Of a DNA stretch of 64,000 bases, positions 39,501 through 49,700 are shown piece by piece. The translations under genes were made by a program, and so were the position numbers. How positions within the stretch are numbered: the first letter of the stretch is position 1; each line of letters starts with the position of its first letter. This stretch comes from Hyparrhenia diplandra. Taxonomy: Eukaryota > Streptophyta > Magnoliopsida > Poales > Poaceae. The notes under the pieces were generated by a model. It searched no databases and was not told the DNA's origin. It worked only from the letters and a program-made list of their open reading frames with translations. Where the stretch lies: assembly GCA_015847255.1 (NCBI GenBank), contig JADLZK010005824.1, forward strand, positions 248,001 through 312,000, written 5' to 3'.

Positions 39501-42094
39501 AGACGTGGTCATGGCTGATAATCTTGTAGATCCAGAATGTTTCAAACACTTTGATGTTCTGCAATGCCCTCCAGACCACCACTACCTTGAAAACACAGCC
39601 CAGGTGAATTCTCACATCACTGTTTTTTTTAAGTTACTCTGTTTCAAATTGTAAGTCGTTCTATGTATCTGGACACAATATATATCTAGGTAGGTAGCAA
39701 AAGCTATGTATCTAGAAAAGCCAGAACAACTTAGAATTTGGAACAGAGGGGAGTATTATTTATTTGTAGTAAACTTGCACGCTTCCTTTTTAGCTGATTA
39801 TGAAAGCAATTCCTATACTCTGGTCCCATTGTAAAATACTATCTCTGTCCAAAATATAGTTAGTTCTGGGTTTGTTGTACTCCCTCCGTCATGTAGGAGT
39901 TCTAGGACATATTACACTTTTTAACCTCCCTTAATCATGGAGAGGGATTAGGATTAGCTATTGGGTTGGCATAAACATTAATGGTAAGTATGCATATGAA
40001 TGCATGGGTACCTATTATTATTTATTTTTTTTGAAAGAACATGGCAGCAGCTCTGCCTCTCAATTAAGGAAGGAAAGAGTTTATGTGCAGAAAGTGCCAT
40101 CGGCACAAGGAACCCCCAAGAATGCAGTACACCTTGCATGGGTACCTTATGATTCAGGACTGAGGGAGTAAGTCAAATTATTTTGAATAGAGTTTATCTA
40201 CAGAAAGTGCCATCGGCACAAGAAACCCCCCAAGAACGCAGTACACCTTGCATGGGTACCTTATGATTCAGGACTGAGGGAGTAAGTCAAATTATTTTGA
40301 ATTTTGACCAAGTTTATATTTATAGGAAAAATTAATAAACATCTGTGACTTAAAAATTTATATTTTCATAGCTGATCTAATTACTATTTTGGTGTCCCAA
40401 ATGTTATTTTCTCCTATAAATTGGGGAAAACATAACATGGTTTCACTTAGGACAAACTTACAAGTATATATGTTATGGGATGGAGGGAGTACTCCCTTTG
40501 GTCATTGTAGTTGACTTCTCTTTTTGCATGTAGTTGAGGTATATAAAATTCAGCGATCCATATCTATATAGATTTGAAAATGCGAGTAAACTTGTCCTGA
40601 AACATAGTAATTTACTAATTTTACTGTATCTTCTAAACATATCAGAACAAAAGTTAGTAGGGAACCTTGCATTTTGGCGACTATTTTGATCTCCAGAATG
40701 GCAATTGTTTGTGTCGGGAGGGAATTTTTTTTTGTTGGCATTTCACTGGTATAGTCAAATACGTTTCTGCATGAGGTTTCTTGCTTACATATTGTTAAAC
40801 AATGTTCTGGCAGGGTACGGGTGGAAGAAAGTGGGTCAAAAGGTACAGCAGGAATGGAGCATACTTGAGAAGAACCTACCAGGTCTGCTAATACTCAATA
40901 CAAACACTAAGAATAACCTGAGGACAACCACATTATGATTTGCTGATGTTCCTTTCACTGCATTTGTAGACTATATTTATGTTAGGGTATTTGAGGATCG
41001 TGATGGATCTCTTTGAGAGCTGTAATTGTTGGAGCAAGTGGAACACCCTACCAAGATGGCCTGTTCTTCTTTGATTTCCACCTTCCACCTGAGTATCCAG
41101 AAGTCCCTCCGGTAATTGCAACAACTACATCTTTCATCTTTCTTTGTCTTTGTTTTCATTTTCGTAACTGCTGTATACTTAAACTGTAAATAAATATATT
41201 TAGCTTAAACTCTGCTGACAGTGCTGCATTTTTTTTTCATCCTGGCAACCATTGTTGAATCTGCAGTCAGCATACTATCATTCTGGTGGTTTGCGTGTAA
41301 ATCCAAACCTGTATGTGGACGGGAAGGTTTGCTTAAGTCTCTTAAATACTTGGACTGGCAGAGGGAACGAAGTGTGGCATCCATCATCATCAAGTATTCT
41401 CCAAGTACTAGTTTCAATTCAGGGATTGGTTCTCAATGAAAACCCTATTTTAATGAGGCTGGGTACGAGAAGCAAGTTGGTACTGTTGAAGGGGAGAAGA
41501 ATGCAGTACCGTATAATGAGAATACATACCTGCTGAGCGTGAAATCCATGCTGTATATATTGAGACGGCCTCCTTTGGTAATTAAACTTGCGATTGCACT
41601 TGTCATTATCCAGTTAATCCAGTTTGCACGTTCATTCCTATAATCTGTTACTTGAATCTGTCACCAAATTGATAAGCATGTAACAAAATAAAATCTAGAA
41701 ACTCCTAATTTTTATGCATCTAGTGGTCATTTTTTTCTTCATATGGTCCAGTAAAGAATTTTATTAGTTTAAGATCTATTCAATACCTCTTTATTTTCTA
41801 ATTGTTTAATGCATGACACCACAGCATTTTGAGGATTTCGTGAGGAGCCACTTCCACAAGCGTGGTCACTACATCCTTAAAGCTTGTGAGGCCTATTTGC
41901 AAGGAAATGTTGTTGGCACTCTCACTGACGATGCATGCCCCACCGACAGAAGTAAGGAGCACTCGAGCTCTGTTGGCTTCAAGCTTGCACTAGCAAAGAT
42001 TTTACCACGGCTGATTGCAGCCCTGAAGGACATCGGAGCCGACTGCGACCAGTACGAGCACCTTGGGAAAACAGAAACAGTTAAAGAAAGCTGA
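36575..42094 (+). CDS. UBC23: Large ubiquitin-conjugating enzyme E2, UBC23/UBE2O type
   Basis: Coding exons: 36575-38540, 38916-39053, 39179-39603, 40814-40882, 40970-41111, 41267-41577 and 41825-42094, about 1100 residues, as in plant UBC23. The N-terminal ~780 residues hold repeated SH3-like/acidic segments (VYREDVVSLKSKEDIRGLV, VRVLWIDGS, VDVIWQDGTK, IEVIWGDGSISK). The C-terminal catalytic domain has FHLPPEYPEVPP, NPNLYVDGKVCLSLLNTWTG with the active-site Cys (codon 41330-41332, residue ~935), and SSSILQVLVSIQGLVLNENP. It accepts ubiquitin from E1; UBE2O relatives act as combined E2/E3 enzymes. PHO2 (UBC24) is the related alternative, but the N-terminus fits UBC23 better. Frame breaks: an extra A in 37636-37641; a messy stretch at 39265-39330; a lost A near 40838; a lost T near 41012; a lost C near 41443. 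The active site and all splice sites are intact. Confidence 0.9.
38570..38716. mobile_element. Stowaway-like MITE in a UBC23 intron
   Basis: A 147-bp near-perfect hairpin (TTCCCTCCATTCCAAATTAT ... ATAATTTGGAACGGAGGTAG) flanked by TA, inside the intron after 38540. Both arms include CTTTCTGGCTTTTCTAGATG and its complement. The high arm identity suggests a fairly recent insertion. Confidence 0.85.
39637..39753. mobile_element. Degenerate Stowaway-like MITE in a UBC23 intron
   Basis: Ends CTCTGTTTCAAATTGTAAG / TTAGAATTTGGAACAGAGGGGAG with flanking TA at 39635-39636 and 39754-39755. It shares TATGTATCTAGAAAAGCCAG with the element at 38570-38716, so it is an older, shorter relative. Confidence 0.65.
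39880..40489. mobile_element. Nested Stowaway-type elements in a UBC23 intron
   Basis: An outer pair CTCCCTCCGTCATG (39880) / GGGATGGAGGGAG (ending 40489) flanked by TA encloses further Stowaway-like pieces (GGACTGAGGGAGTAAGTC, twice) and a 113-bp tandem duplication at 40076-40301. This looks like MITE-into-MITE insertion. The boundaries of the inner elements are not resolved. Confidence 0.5.
40076..40301. repeat. 113-bp tandem duplication
   Basis: Two adjacent units (40076-40188 and 40189-40301) match closely across CAGAAAGTGCCATCGGCACA, CAGTACACCTTGCATGGGTA and CAGGACTGAGGGAGTAAGTC, with a few point differences and a one-base change in a C run. They lie within nested MITE sequence in a UBC23 intron. 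Confidence 0.85.
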
Positions 42095-45000
42095 TTCATT
42101 GAGGGACTTGTACTTGGATTTTTTGTTTTTCTGTTTCTTTTTGTTCAGAAAGATGGTGACACCAGCAGGCTGTTTTCCTATAAATGTACATTCAAAGTTT
42201 GTTGTTTCAGTCAAACATTTGGAAAATATGGCTCCAAATGATTTATTTTTGATATACATGAAACTGAGCTCTACCATGTACAGTTGATGTTTGTTAAACT
42301 TGCATTGTCTAAACTTCAAAAGATCAGGAAGGCATTGTCTTTCAAAAAAAAAATTCAAAGATCAGGAAGGCATTGGCAATATTGGAACCAGGTCTAGAAA
42401 ATCCTGAACAGAGGTGTGAGGTCCATGTCGTGTTGATTTCAGGGATATACACTCGTGGGGGAAAAAATACTTTGGCAATTCCTTTTCCATGTTGAGTTTG
42501 GAATTCGGAATGTATTTTCCTTTGTTTATTTAATCGTATCCATTTTCCTTTGTTTATTTAATCTTCGGGAAGGACTGCTGATTCTTGATCAGATAATCTG
42601 ACTTTGAAAAAAAAAAAAAAGGTCATCAGCAATGGCCTGCAGCCCCTTACCCTCCGTGCCGTGTTTGGGTTGTTGAAGTTTTAAATACCCAACTATCCAG
42701 CTTCTTGTTTATCTGGTTGACTAGAGAGTCCTGTGATCTTGGCATGGTTCCCAATCTGATCTTGGCAATGTTATCTTAGTCCAACAAGTACACCCTGTGC
42801 TGTGCTGCCTGTGGGGGGCTTACGTCGTAGCAATGGATCAGGTTTGTTATTCCCGTTGATTACAGTAGCAGCAAGATCGATCAATCGCAGACTCGAAACG
42901 TACGAGTTCAGTGACGACCGGATAGACGGCGTTGCCAGGCGAACTACGCTGGCGTCGTGCACCACGCAGCACTTGCAGCATTTTTTAGTGGCAAATGGCG
43001 CGTTATTCTGCCACACCCCTGGCTTGGCTTTGGATGGCTGACTTCATGGAGAAGAAGATCGGGACGCACCGCCGCGGATCCGTAGCTTGACTTCAGGCAT
43101 GCGTGCCTGCAACGACTCGAGATTTGGATCGCGCTTTGGTTTCACACTAAGAACATCGCTTCAGTAGAAACATCTGTCGTAGTTTTGCTTTCCTCATTTA
43201 CCAAAATGCACCAAATCTGAGTAACCATTTACAACATGTCCCGTAAGGTGTTTTTTTTTTTCAAAAGTTTATAGAAAATATTTTCAACATCCATGACCTA
43301 GGTATACTATGAAAATATATTGCATGACAAATCTAATGATACTTATTAATCGCCAGCCATGCGCGCGATCCATGTACTTAGACCAGTTTCACTGAAAATT
43401 TCATATCCCTATTTCCAAAACACTTTCACATGTTAAAACGTGTAAATAGGTTTCATTCCTATGCAACTCTTTTTTTATCCCATGAAACTTTCTTCATCTA
43501 TATCTAATAAAATACTGACCAGGCCTAGATCACATGGCTCCTCGTAATTGGGAATTTGGGGATCATGTATCACTTGCTTCTCGGTGTGTGTGGCCTCATG
43601 GTTGCCTATTTATATGGGGCGCCCGTAGCTTAGCTTGGTTCAATCCAAATTAACACTCACAATTGTTCGTACTCGGCACCTGCAGGCCTCTAGCTAGGTT
43701 CTGCCGCGAGCAAGCATTATTGTCCCAGCTGCTGCATGCGCCACTATCTATCTCATCAGCAATTCAGCACTGGTTTGTATCCATCTGCTCATCTGATTAC
43801 CAATAATTTATACTGCAGTTTTCATTTCATTTCGTCCTTCCTAGCTATCAGCATGGCCATTATATATGTATATATAAGTCAGCGTAGAGATCCAGCTCCA
43901 CACTAGGCATACACGCACATGGAGTTCTTGATGATTATGAACTAGGAAGCTAAGCTTGGTAGCTGTAATGACCAGAAAAATCTATCCATATATCTGCAGA
44001 AATTTGATAGAGCATGTTCTGCTGATTTAAATTTGGCGGCTGATTTCGTCGATTTAATAGTATTCTGAGAGAGAATAAGCTGAAGCGAGCCCGAGCCCAT
44101 GCCGAAATCAGTAGAACAGGCTCATACTCGCGTGAATCATCGCTACATCTGGTTTAGAAGGAATAAACTGTTTATGAATCACCAGCTTATTTCTGTTTTT
44201 CTCAGATTGCCCATGCTTTCAAGCCTAGCTATAGTAAGTAATAGTGTGAGTCGTCTATGTAAATAGATACCATGAACTGTTAGCTCTTTCTGAATATATC
44301 GTGCTTTTTAATTTCTCAATCAACCACCGCTCCACTTGCATGCATAACAATGGAAAAGGAATTCGTAGAGATACCTTCACAAGGATGCATGTCTCTTATA
44401 CCATCATCATCCGTTCAAAAAGGTCGCCAATTTTTGTGACATACAGTACATATATAAAAGCATGTGGCACAGCCAAGTGCTGCCACCAGTCTCTACCACT
44501 TCGACGACAGCTAGCGTAGTGGGAGCTCCATATGCATATAAACATTTAGATGGATTGGAGTAGTAGCGCACCATGCATCTGCAAATGAATATTGGCGCAC
44601 CGCGCATGCATGCTCGCCAATATGCATGTAGATTGCTCTTCTCATAAAAAGTTGTCCGGACGCGAGGGTTTTCAATTTCGGCTGAAATTTTCGAAATTTT
44701 GAAACTTTGGGTTTCTCGGTGGGCACGAAAAGAAATCCTCTACGGTCAAAAAATTTCGTGTGAATTGTCTCCCACCCTCAAATAGCGCTAAAATGACCCA
44801 AAATTGACTTTCTTGTCGGCCCACCATATATATATAGCCCTATCAAACCCTAAAATCACACCCAAAATCCACATTCTATCCCCGCCTCCGACTTTCCTCT
44901 ATTGCCGGGGGCGGCCCTCCCGGCAAGAGCACACAAGGGCGACTGTGAGCCGCCTGTAGCCCCCCATAGAAATGCGGAATCATGTCAATTTTTTACCGTG

Positions 45001-45435
45001 TATTTATGGTGTATGATCAACTATAGATAGTTTCAAGTTTAAATCATGTCAATTTTTAAAAAAACTTGAATTTAATTTAAATTTGATCCAAAATTTCGGG
45101 AATTTCAAAAATTTCCCTTTTCTCAGTGGGTTTCAGAATTTTTTTATTTCCAAAATTGAAAACACGGGACGCGAGACCACCGATCGACGCCCATAGAGAT
45201 ACTCCGTATGAGCATGCATGAGATACAGGTATAGCACTAGCTGGGCGATAGAGGTATAGCACTACCTGGGCGGCGGGCTCAAATAATGATGGCGTGCACC
45301 TGCATCTGCACGCACTACTGGCTAGTCCAGCAGCCTGATGGCTGATTGTTATATTTATCTCTGATTCTGTCTTGGCTCTTGCATTCAGAGAATCAGAGGT
45401 GTCCTGTAACCAATAACAGCCCGCCGGCCGGTAAA
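42095..45435. other. Gene-free stretch between the E2 and the first LPR gene
   Basis: 42095-42600 is probably the E2 3' UTR, with small direct repeats (AAAGATCAGGAAGGCATTG at 42318 and 42356; ATTTTCCTTTGTTTATTTAA at 42513 and 42541). A TATA-like TATTTATATGG at about 43607 and a donor-like site at 43773, with an acceptor TTCAG at 45384-45388, could mark a long leader intron of the downstream LPR gene. 44640-45170 is repeat-like: AATTTCG/GAAATTT-rich segments recur in opposite orientation at its two ends. No protein gene. Confidence 0.4.
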
Positions 45436-47453
45436 ATGGTCGCCGCCGCCAGAGCAGAGCTCGCCGCTCTTCTCCTCGTCGCCGCCGCCGTCTGCGCTGC
45501 CACGGGGTTCAGGCCGCCGGGACCGCCGCCGGTGTCGGAGGACACCCTTGAGCAGGTGGCCGCCTCGCTGGAAATGTACGTCGACGAGCTCCCTCAGATG
45601 CCTAAGGTCCTCGGCTACTCCATCAAACACGGCCGCCCCACGCCGACTCACCTCACCATCGGCATGTACCAAAAGAAATGGGTATTTATCTTCTCACAAT
45701 TTATATATCTATATAACTATCTAAGTTGTGCGTGACACTGTTGATTGAAAGTTGACTTTTGTATTTTCGTTGTGCGCGCGTAATCAATCAATGCAATGCA
45801 AGCAGAAATTCCACCGGGACCTGCCGGCGACGACCGTGTTCGTGTTCGGCACGTCGGCGGAGACCGCCACCTTCCCGGGGCCAACCATCGAGGCGCTACA
45901 GGGGGTCCCGCTGTCCGTGACGTGGGAGAACCACCTCCCCGACCGCCACATCCTGCCATGGGATCCCACCGTCCCCACCGCCATCCCCAGGAGCGGCCGC
46001 GGCGTGCCCACCGTCGTCCACCTCCACGGCGGCGTCGACCCGCCGCAGTCCGACGGGCACGCCAACGCCTGGTTCACCGCGGGGTTCCGTGACCGGGGAC
46101 CCGCGTGGACGACGCCGACGTACGCGTACCCGAACGCGCAGTCCCCGGCGGCGCGCTGTGGTACCACGACCACGCGCTGGGGCTCACCCGCGCCAACCTC
46201 CTCGCGGGCCTCCTCGGCGCCTACGTCCTCCGCAACCCCGCCGTGGAGGCGCCCCTCGGCTCCCCGCCGGCGACGCGTTCGACCGGGTGCTGGTCCTCGC
46301 CGACCGCAGCTTCTACGCCAACGGCGCGCTCTACATGAACTGCACCGGCGACAACCCTGCAGTCCACCCGCAGTGGCAGCCCGAGTACTTCGGGGACGCC
46401 GTCACCGTCAACGGTAAGGCCTGGCCGTTCCTCCGCGTGAAGCGCCGACGCTACCGGTTCCGCGTCATCAACGCCAGCAACGCCCGGTTCTTCAACCTCT
46501 CGCTCTCCAACGGCCTCCCGTTCCACGTCGTCGGCTCCGACGCCAGCTACCTGCCCCGCCCCGTCGTCGCCACGCACCTCCTCGTCGCCGTGGCCGAGGC
46601 GTTCGACGTCGTCGTCGACTTCTCCGAGTCGTCCGCGTCGCCGACACATGAGGAGGAGGTGGAGCTCGTCAACACGGCGCCGTACCCGTACCCGGACGGC
46701 GACGCGCCGAACGACCTCAACGGCAAGGTGATGAAGTTCGTCGTGGACGCGCCGCCGCCGGCGAAGAAGGACGACGACGACGACCAATCGAGGGTGCCGG
46801 CGCGGCTGCTGGACTACGTCAAGGTCGCCGAGGAAGAGGCGGCGCGGACGCGGTACATCGTGTTGTACGAGTACGAGGACGAGGCGTCCGGCGACCCGAC
46901 GCACCTGTACATCAACGGGAAGCGGATGGAGGACCCGGCGACGGAGACGCCGCGGGCTGGCACGACGGAGGTGTGGGAGGTGATCAACCTCACGCAGGAC
47001 AACCACCCGCTGCACCTGCACCTGGCCACGTTCCAGGCCGTGCGCGTGCGGGGGCTCGTCGGCCTGGAGGAGTTCAAGCGCTGCATGGAGAAGCTCAACG
47101 ACGCGGTCCGCTGCGAGGTGGGCCGGCACGCCGTGGGGAGGAGGTGGCCGTGCCGGAGCACGAGAGGACGTGGAAGAACGTGGTCAAGATCGCGCCGGGG
47201 TTCATGACGACGGTGGTCGTTGAGTTCCTCATGGTCGACACCGGCAGGAGCTACCCGTTCGACGCCACGGCCGAGCCAGGATACGTCTACCATTGCCACG
47301 TAAGTAGCCAAATAACAAGTTGAAGCATCTGCTTATTCATTGCTTATTACCAACTGGGATTGTGAATAATCCTTGGTTTGTTTTGATTAATACTGGCAGA
47401 TTTTGGATCATGAGGACAACGCAATGATTCGGCCGTTGAAACTGATTAAATGA
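45436..47453 (+). CDS. LPR1-type multicopper oxidase (ferroxidase), first copy
   Basis: Three exons: 45436-45681, 45806-47299 and 47400-47453, about 598 residues after frame correction. An N-terminal hydrophobic segment (LAALLLVAAAVCAA) is a signal peptide. The four copper-ligand motifs are present in order: VVHLHGG, LWYHDHALG, NHPLHLHLATF, and YHCH with ILDHEDNAM across the last intron. Family: bilirubin-oxidase-like LOW PHOSPHATE ROOT (LPR1/LPR2) proteins, cell-wall ferroxidases that oxidise Fe(II) at the root tip and stop growth when phosphate is scarce. Three one-base losses break the frame: the C run at 46143-46146, near 46260, and the G run at 47135-47138. Each falls in a short homopolymer and the motif frames resume after it, so sequence error is more likely than a dead gene. 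It forms a tandem pair with the gene at 49701, with identical intron positions. Confidence 0.88.
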
Positions 47454-49641
47454 TCATTCATGCGTCCACTACTTGGGCTACAGAATTTAACAGGAAGAAA
47501 TAGCTCATTTGTTTCAAGAAAAAAAAAACTTAATGTTGTCAGCCAAACAGGGCGTTAACTTAAGCAACCAAATGGCTTCAGATCTTATCAGATGATTATA
47601 CAGAAGTCAACAATTTCCTTCAGAGATGTATAACCCATATATACATGTACAGATAAAGGGCAGCATAACTTGTTATTATTATGTATATTCTTGAATTTCT
47701 AAATACAGAGTACCAAACAAATGAAGGAGGTTAAATGAACCATCCATTATTTCACAATATTTTCCATGCTCGTGCTCCATCAAGGTCACAGGCTGAATTT
47801 TGGCAAACCATCTACCATGTGCGCTTTACACACTTGACTTAGAGCCTGTTTATTACAAGAGCTAGTAGTTGCTAGCTAGCTAAAAATTAGCTGAAATTAA
47901 CTCTAGTGGATTCAAACATAACAACTAATAGGTGGGATAGTCTTTTGGCCAAATATTTAACTAGTACTTGTTAGCCATCTAGCTTGCCAACCATAGCTAA
48001 TATGAGCTAATTTTTAGTCCAACTAGTAACTTGCCCTTAGTTGAGTGGAGGGCTTCCAAACTTAAGATCAACCTCAAGGAATTAGTCAAATCATTTTGCA
48101 AAGATAAATTTAGCTCTAAAAGGTCCATGTGGTATTCAAACAACTAGCTATGATGGCATTTTTTTGCATCCACATGACATGAGTAAAATTTTATCCCTTT
48201 ATTATCTAAAATGTTACACAACAACATCTTGGTATGAGGATATGGTAAGACACGACATGACAATCCTATATTGGATGATGTTTGAGAGGATAGGTGGAAT
48301 GAGGTCGTTTCTCCTAGGGAACATTCCTATGAGATGCAGGACGAGCACATCCTCCAGAATAGTGCAAGCCAATTTGTTCCACTTCAACACCGTTACGTGT
48401 CATCTTTATCTTTTGTGACAGAGCCATCTTTATCAATTCAAGACTCCTCCTGTGCCATCCTCTCTCTTTGGCACTATTCTTCATTTTCCTTCTTCGAGGG
48501 CTTTGCACACCTAGGGAGTGAGCAGGATGAGGGGGAAGGGAAGCGCCGCAAGGGGGTGGGGGTGGGTGGCATGGTAGGCAGTCTAATTCAAGTCGTTTCT
48601 GACGGCCCCTAGCAACAACTACTATCACAGGTGATGGAGCTACATAGACTGGCCGAAATTGGTGGGGACAGGTGTAGCTAGGCGAAACTATATAGTGGGA
48701 GCTACACCATGGCGTCCACGAAGGTTGTGATGGGCAGCAGCCGCACAATAGGGCATGTGAGCAAGACGGACAGGCGTTATGGTGGGAGAGGAGAGGAAGA
48801 AAGAGATTTGAGGATAGGTTGACCTGCTGGCTCTGCACTAACAATTGCTAACATAAGACTTAATAATCTTCTGCTCTCTCTCCCTCCATCCTTCAAGCAA
48901 ACATACAATAGGACGATCCTTTTCCCTCAACTAACTAAAAAGGTAAGATCAAGCCTCTTTGGATGGTCCAAACTAATGTTCAATCCATGTTTTGGGTGTC
49001 AATTAATTAGAAGGCATAAACATTAACTAATCACTGGTCTAACGAAAACTAATAGAGGCTACTAATTGATTAGTAGAACCTATTAGATAAAAGAAAATTT
49101 TACTGGTCTAACTAAAACTAATAGAGGCTACTAATTGATTAGTAGAACCTATATTAGATAAAAGAAAACTTTAACCTATTATCCACTTCGAGCGACGAAC
49201 TAAACCTTTATTCCGGTGTAGGATGCCATCATCCCGTCCCATCTTTTCCCTAAACCAAATGCATCCCAGCATAAAAGTTGTTCCTAGTTCCTACTACTGT
49301 TCTGATGCTTGACACAACTGGGGAGAAGAAAAAAAAAATCGAGGGGAGAAGAGAATGCCACATCTTTCCCACAGCAAAAGAGGAAATTCGTCGTCCACTA
49401 GAAATCGTCGACACCTCCCAAGCAAGTCTAAAGAGAGATTCCTGCCCGGGCCCGTCCTTTCCCTGCCCCTGCCAATCTCTAGATTTTTATCTTGTCATCT
49501 ACCGGTCAGTGCCCCTCAAAACCAAGAACCAAATTGCTTGCAACCAGCTACCTGCTAGCACCTCGCTAGCTAGCTAGCAGCGAAGTCCGAGGTCTCCACT
49601 GAGAAAAACCTCCATCCATCCCTGCCTCTCTTCAAGTCCCC
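47454..49641. other. Spacer between the two LPR genes
   Basis: AT-rich. 47834-48060 resembles a decayed hAT-like MITE (GAGCCTGTTTATTAC at the left, GGGCTTCCAAAC at the right; weak). 49033-49172 holds a 69-bp tandem duplication. No gene; minus-strand frames at 48314-48844 lack any motif. Confidence 0.4.
49033..49172. repeat. 69-bp tandem duplication
   Basis: Units at 49033-49101 and 49102-49172 share ACTGGTCTAAC, ACTAATAGAGGCTACTAATT and GATTAGTAGAACCTAT. They differ by a few bases and a small insertion. They sit within an element-like block starting near AAGCCTCTTTGGATGG (48951), possibly a MITE. Confidence 0.8.
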
Positions 49642-49648
49642 TATATAT
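49642..49648 (+). promoter_or_regulatory. TATA box of the second LPR gene
   Basis: TATATAT follows a CT-rich tract 53 bases before the ATG at 49701, giving a short leader of ~25-30 bases. This short leader contrasts with the first copy, which has no TATA box close to its start. Confidence 0.55.
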
Positions 49649-49700
49649 CCTCTTCTTCACATCATCAGTGAGGTACGGTGTGCTCGGAGTTGTCGCGGCA

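Noticed and set aside
36575..42094. Calling the large E2 PHO2 (UBC24)
   Set aside because: The N-terminal segments and length fit UBC23/UBE2O better and no miR399-site cluster was seen in the leader; not fully excluded without a tree.
43600..43660. tRNA-like GGTTCAATCC string
   Set aside because: No cloverleaf arms could be built around it.
46221..47129. 302-codon open frame on the minus strand opposite the first LPR gene
   Set aside because: Arg/Val-rich mirror of a GC-rich coding exon; the plus strand carries the conserved copper motifs.
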